In this document: positions 12,655 to 13,250 of the stretch, in pieces
Layout: each line of letters opens with the position of its first letter
Position numbering within the stretch: position 1 is the first letter of the stretch
From: Acholeplasmatales bacterium
GTDB taxonomy: Bacteria; Bacillota_I; Bacilli_A; Acholeplasmatales; Anaeroplasmataceae
DNA length: 13,250 nucleotides
NCBI GenBank assembly: GCA_900770055.1
Contig: CAAGJD010000046.1
Span: 1 to 13,250, forward strand
Direction of reading: 5' to 3'
Translations under genes and position numbers: made by a program
Notes under the pieces: model-generated
What the model was told of the DNA's origin: nothing
What the model saw: only the letters and a program-made list of their open reading frames with translations
Databases searched by the model: none

Positions 12655-13056
12655 TTATTTACTCTCCTTTATATTATTTGTGTGTTTATATTGATTTCCT
12701 TGAATACTTCTTTTAGCAAGATTTTCTTTTCTTGTGAGTAATTGGAGATTAGTAACATCGTTGTTAAGTGTATCACCATCTATATGGTCTACATCATAAC
12801 CAGCAGGTACTTCTCCTATAAACCAAGCATATAAGAATGAGTGATAAGACATAAAAGCCATTTTATGTGTCTTATAATTATAAAAGGCTATATACTCATA
12901 AATAGTGTTTTTTCCATATTTATGGTTTTTGACTAAAACGAATGGTTTTAATTCTTTAAGCCCTGCCTTTTTGGTTTGCTGATAGAACTTACCATACATA
13001 TAGGTGATTAAGCAATCATTCTCCAATACTTCTTTTGATTTTGTTGTTCTGTTCAT
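12655..13056 (-). CDS. HNH endonuclease
   Basis: A 133-residue protein with a clear HNH motif of the phage homing type at 82-112. It reads VPAGYDVDHIDGD, then NN, NLQLLTRKEN, with D90, H91, D93 and the Asn pair 98-99. This family cuts or nicks DNA and is often free-standing in phage genomes. The part before the motif (1-80) is rich in Lys and Tyr, with no recognised DNA-binding domain. AGAAAGG lies about eight bases before the start. It sits upstream of the polymerase-like gene, a frequent site for homing endonucleases. A role in genome processing rather than homing is possible, as for HNH proteins near packaging genes. No intron boundary is visible around it. Confidence 0.85.
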   Translation of the reverse strand: MNRTTKSKEVLENDCLITYMYGKFYQQTKKAGLKELKPFVLVKNHKYGKNTIYEYIAFYNYKTHKMAFMSYHSFLYAWFIGEVPAGYDVDHIDGDTLNNDVTNLQLLTRKENLAKRSIQGNQYKHTNNIKESK

Positions 13057-13250
13057 ATGTTTAACCTTTCTGACTGTTAATGGGAGTCACCACTATTTAA
13101 CTTATTTTTTTTGCCCCCAATTAATTTTAGCGATTATTTTTTGGGTTTAATTGAAATTTTTTGTCTAAATAATTTCTTTATTTTATCGTGCTCTCAATTA
13201 ACTTTAGCAATAAATTTTTTGTGTTTTTGTGTTTTTTTTTTATTTTTTTC
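13057..13250. other. A/T-rich leader with a two-copy repeat
   Basis: No gene is visible here. Two imperfect copies of a 45-50 bp block lie 77 bp apart. Their cores are CAATTAATTTTAGCGAT at 13118-13134 and CAATTAACTTTAGCAAT at 13195-13211, each followed by a T-run on the plus strand. On the minus strand the repeats read (T/C)GCTAAA(A/G)TTAATTG followed by an A-rich tract. They lie upstream of the HNH gene, so they could be promoter or operator elements. The best -10-like box (TAAAAT) has only a weak -35 with a 19-bp spacer, so I do not call a promoter. The end of the window does not match the start in inverted orientation. Confidence 0.5.

Noticed and set aside
1..13250. Inverted terminal repeats marking linear genome ends
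   Set aside because: The first bases of the window and the reverse complement of the last bases do not match, so the window is not shown to reach the genome ends.

Overview
The window is the late (structural) half of a small AT-rich podovirus related to the phi29 group (Picovirinae-type, protein-primed phages). Every credible gene lies on the minus strand, so the region reads from right (13250) to left (1). The evidence is a run of recognisable phi29-type proteins: a gp16-like packaging ATPase, a scaffold-like protein, an HK97-type major capsid protein, a gp9-like tail knob protein, a gp10-like connector and a gp11-like lower collar protein, next to a family B DNA polymerase palm domain. Strong Shine-Dalgarno sequences (AAGGAG or AAAGGAGG) before most genes, TGA used as a stop, and a consensus sigma-70-type promoter point to a Firmicutes (Clostridia-like) host with the standard code. 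That host is inferred, not shown.

Right end (13250-12269): an A/T-rich leader with a two-copy imperfect repeat, an HNH endonuclease gene, and a small gene for a protein with one membrane segment. Next come an AT-rich inverted repeat, a perfect promoter (TTGACA, 17 bp, TATAAT) and a structured leader of about 105 nt with two Shine-Dalgarno sequences. The leader feeds a 355-residue DNA polymerase B-like protein that has motifs A, B and C but no room for an exonuclease domain or a phi29-type TPR1 insertion.

Middle (11198-7803): a small basic protein of unknown function, which is a positional candidate for the terminal protein, is followed by the packaging ATPase. A 208-base intergenic region then carries an extended -10 promoter and hairpins. 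Because it lies between ATPase and scaffold genes, it is a candidate non-coding RNA and could be a packaging RNA. The scaffold and capsid genes follow.

Left half (7748-661): tail knob, a coiled-coil protein, connector and lower collar, with overlapping or nearly touching genes. Three consecutive membrane proteins come next, then a fibre protein that combines a duplicated 50-60-residue module, 20 collagen-like triplets and apparent triple beta-spiral repeats. A strong intrinsic terminator (611-643) closes the operon. No endolysin is visible.

Left end (1-610): a gene-free region, richer in G and C than the rest over much of its length, with three kinds of repeat: a 19-bp tandem pair, three CATCCAT heptamers at 15-16 bp spacing, and two diverged copies of a roughly 120-bp unit set 150 bp apart. 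I cannot assign a function to it; it is the least explained part of the window.
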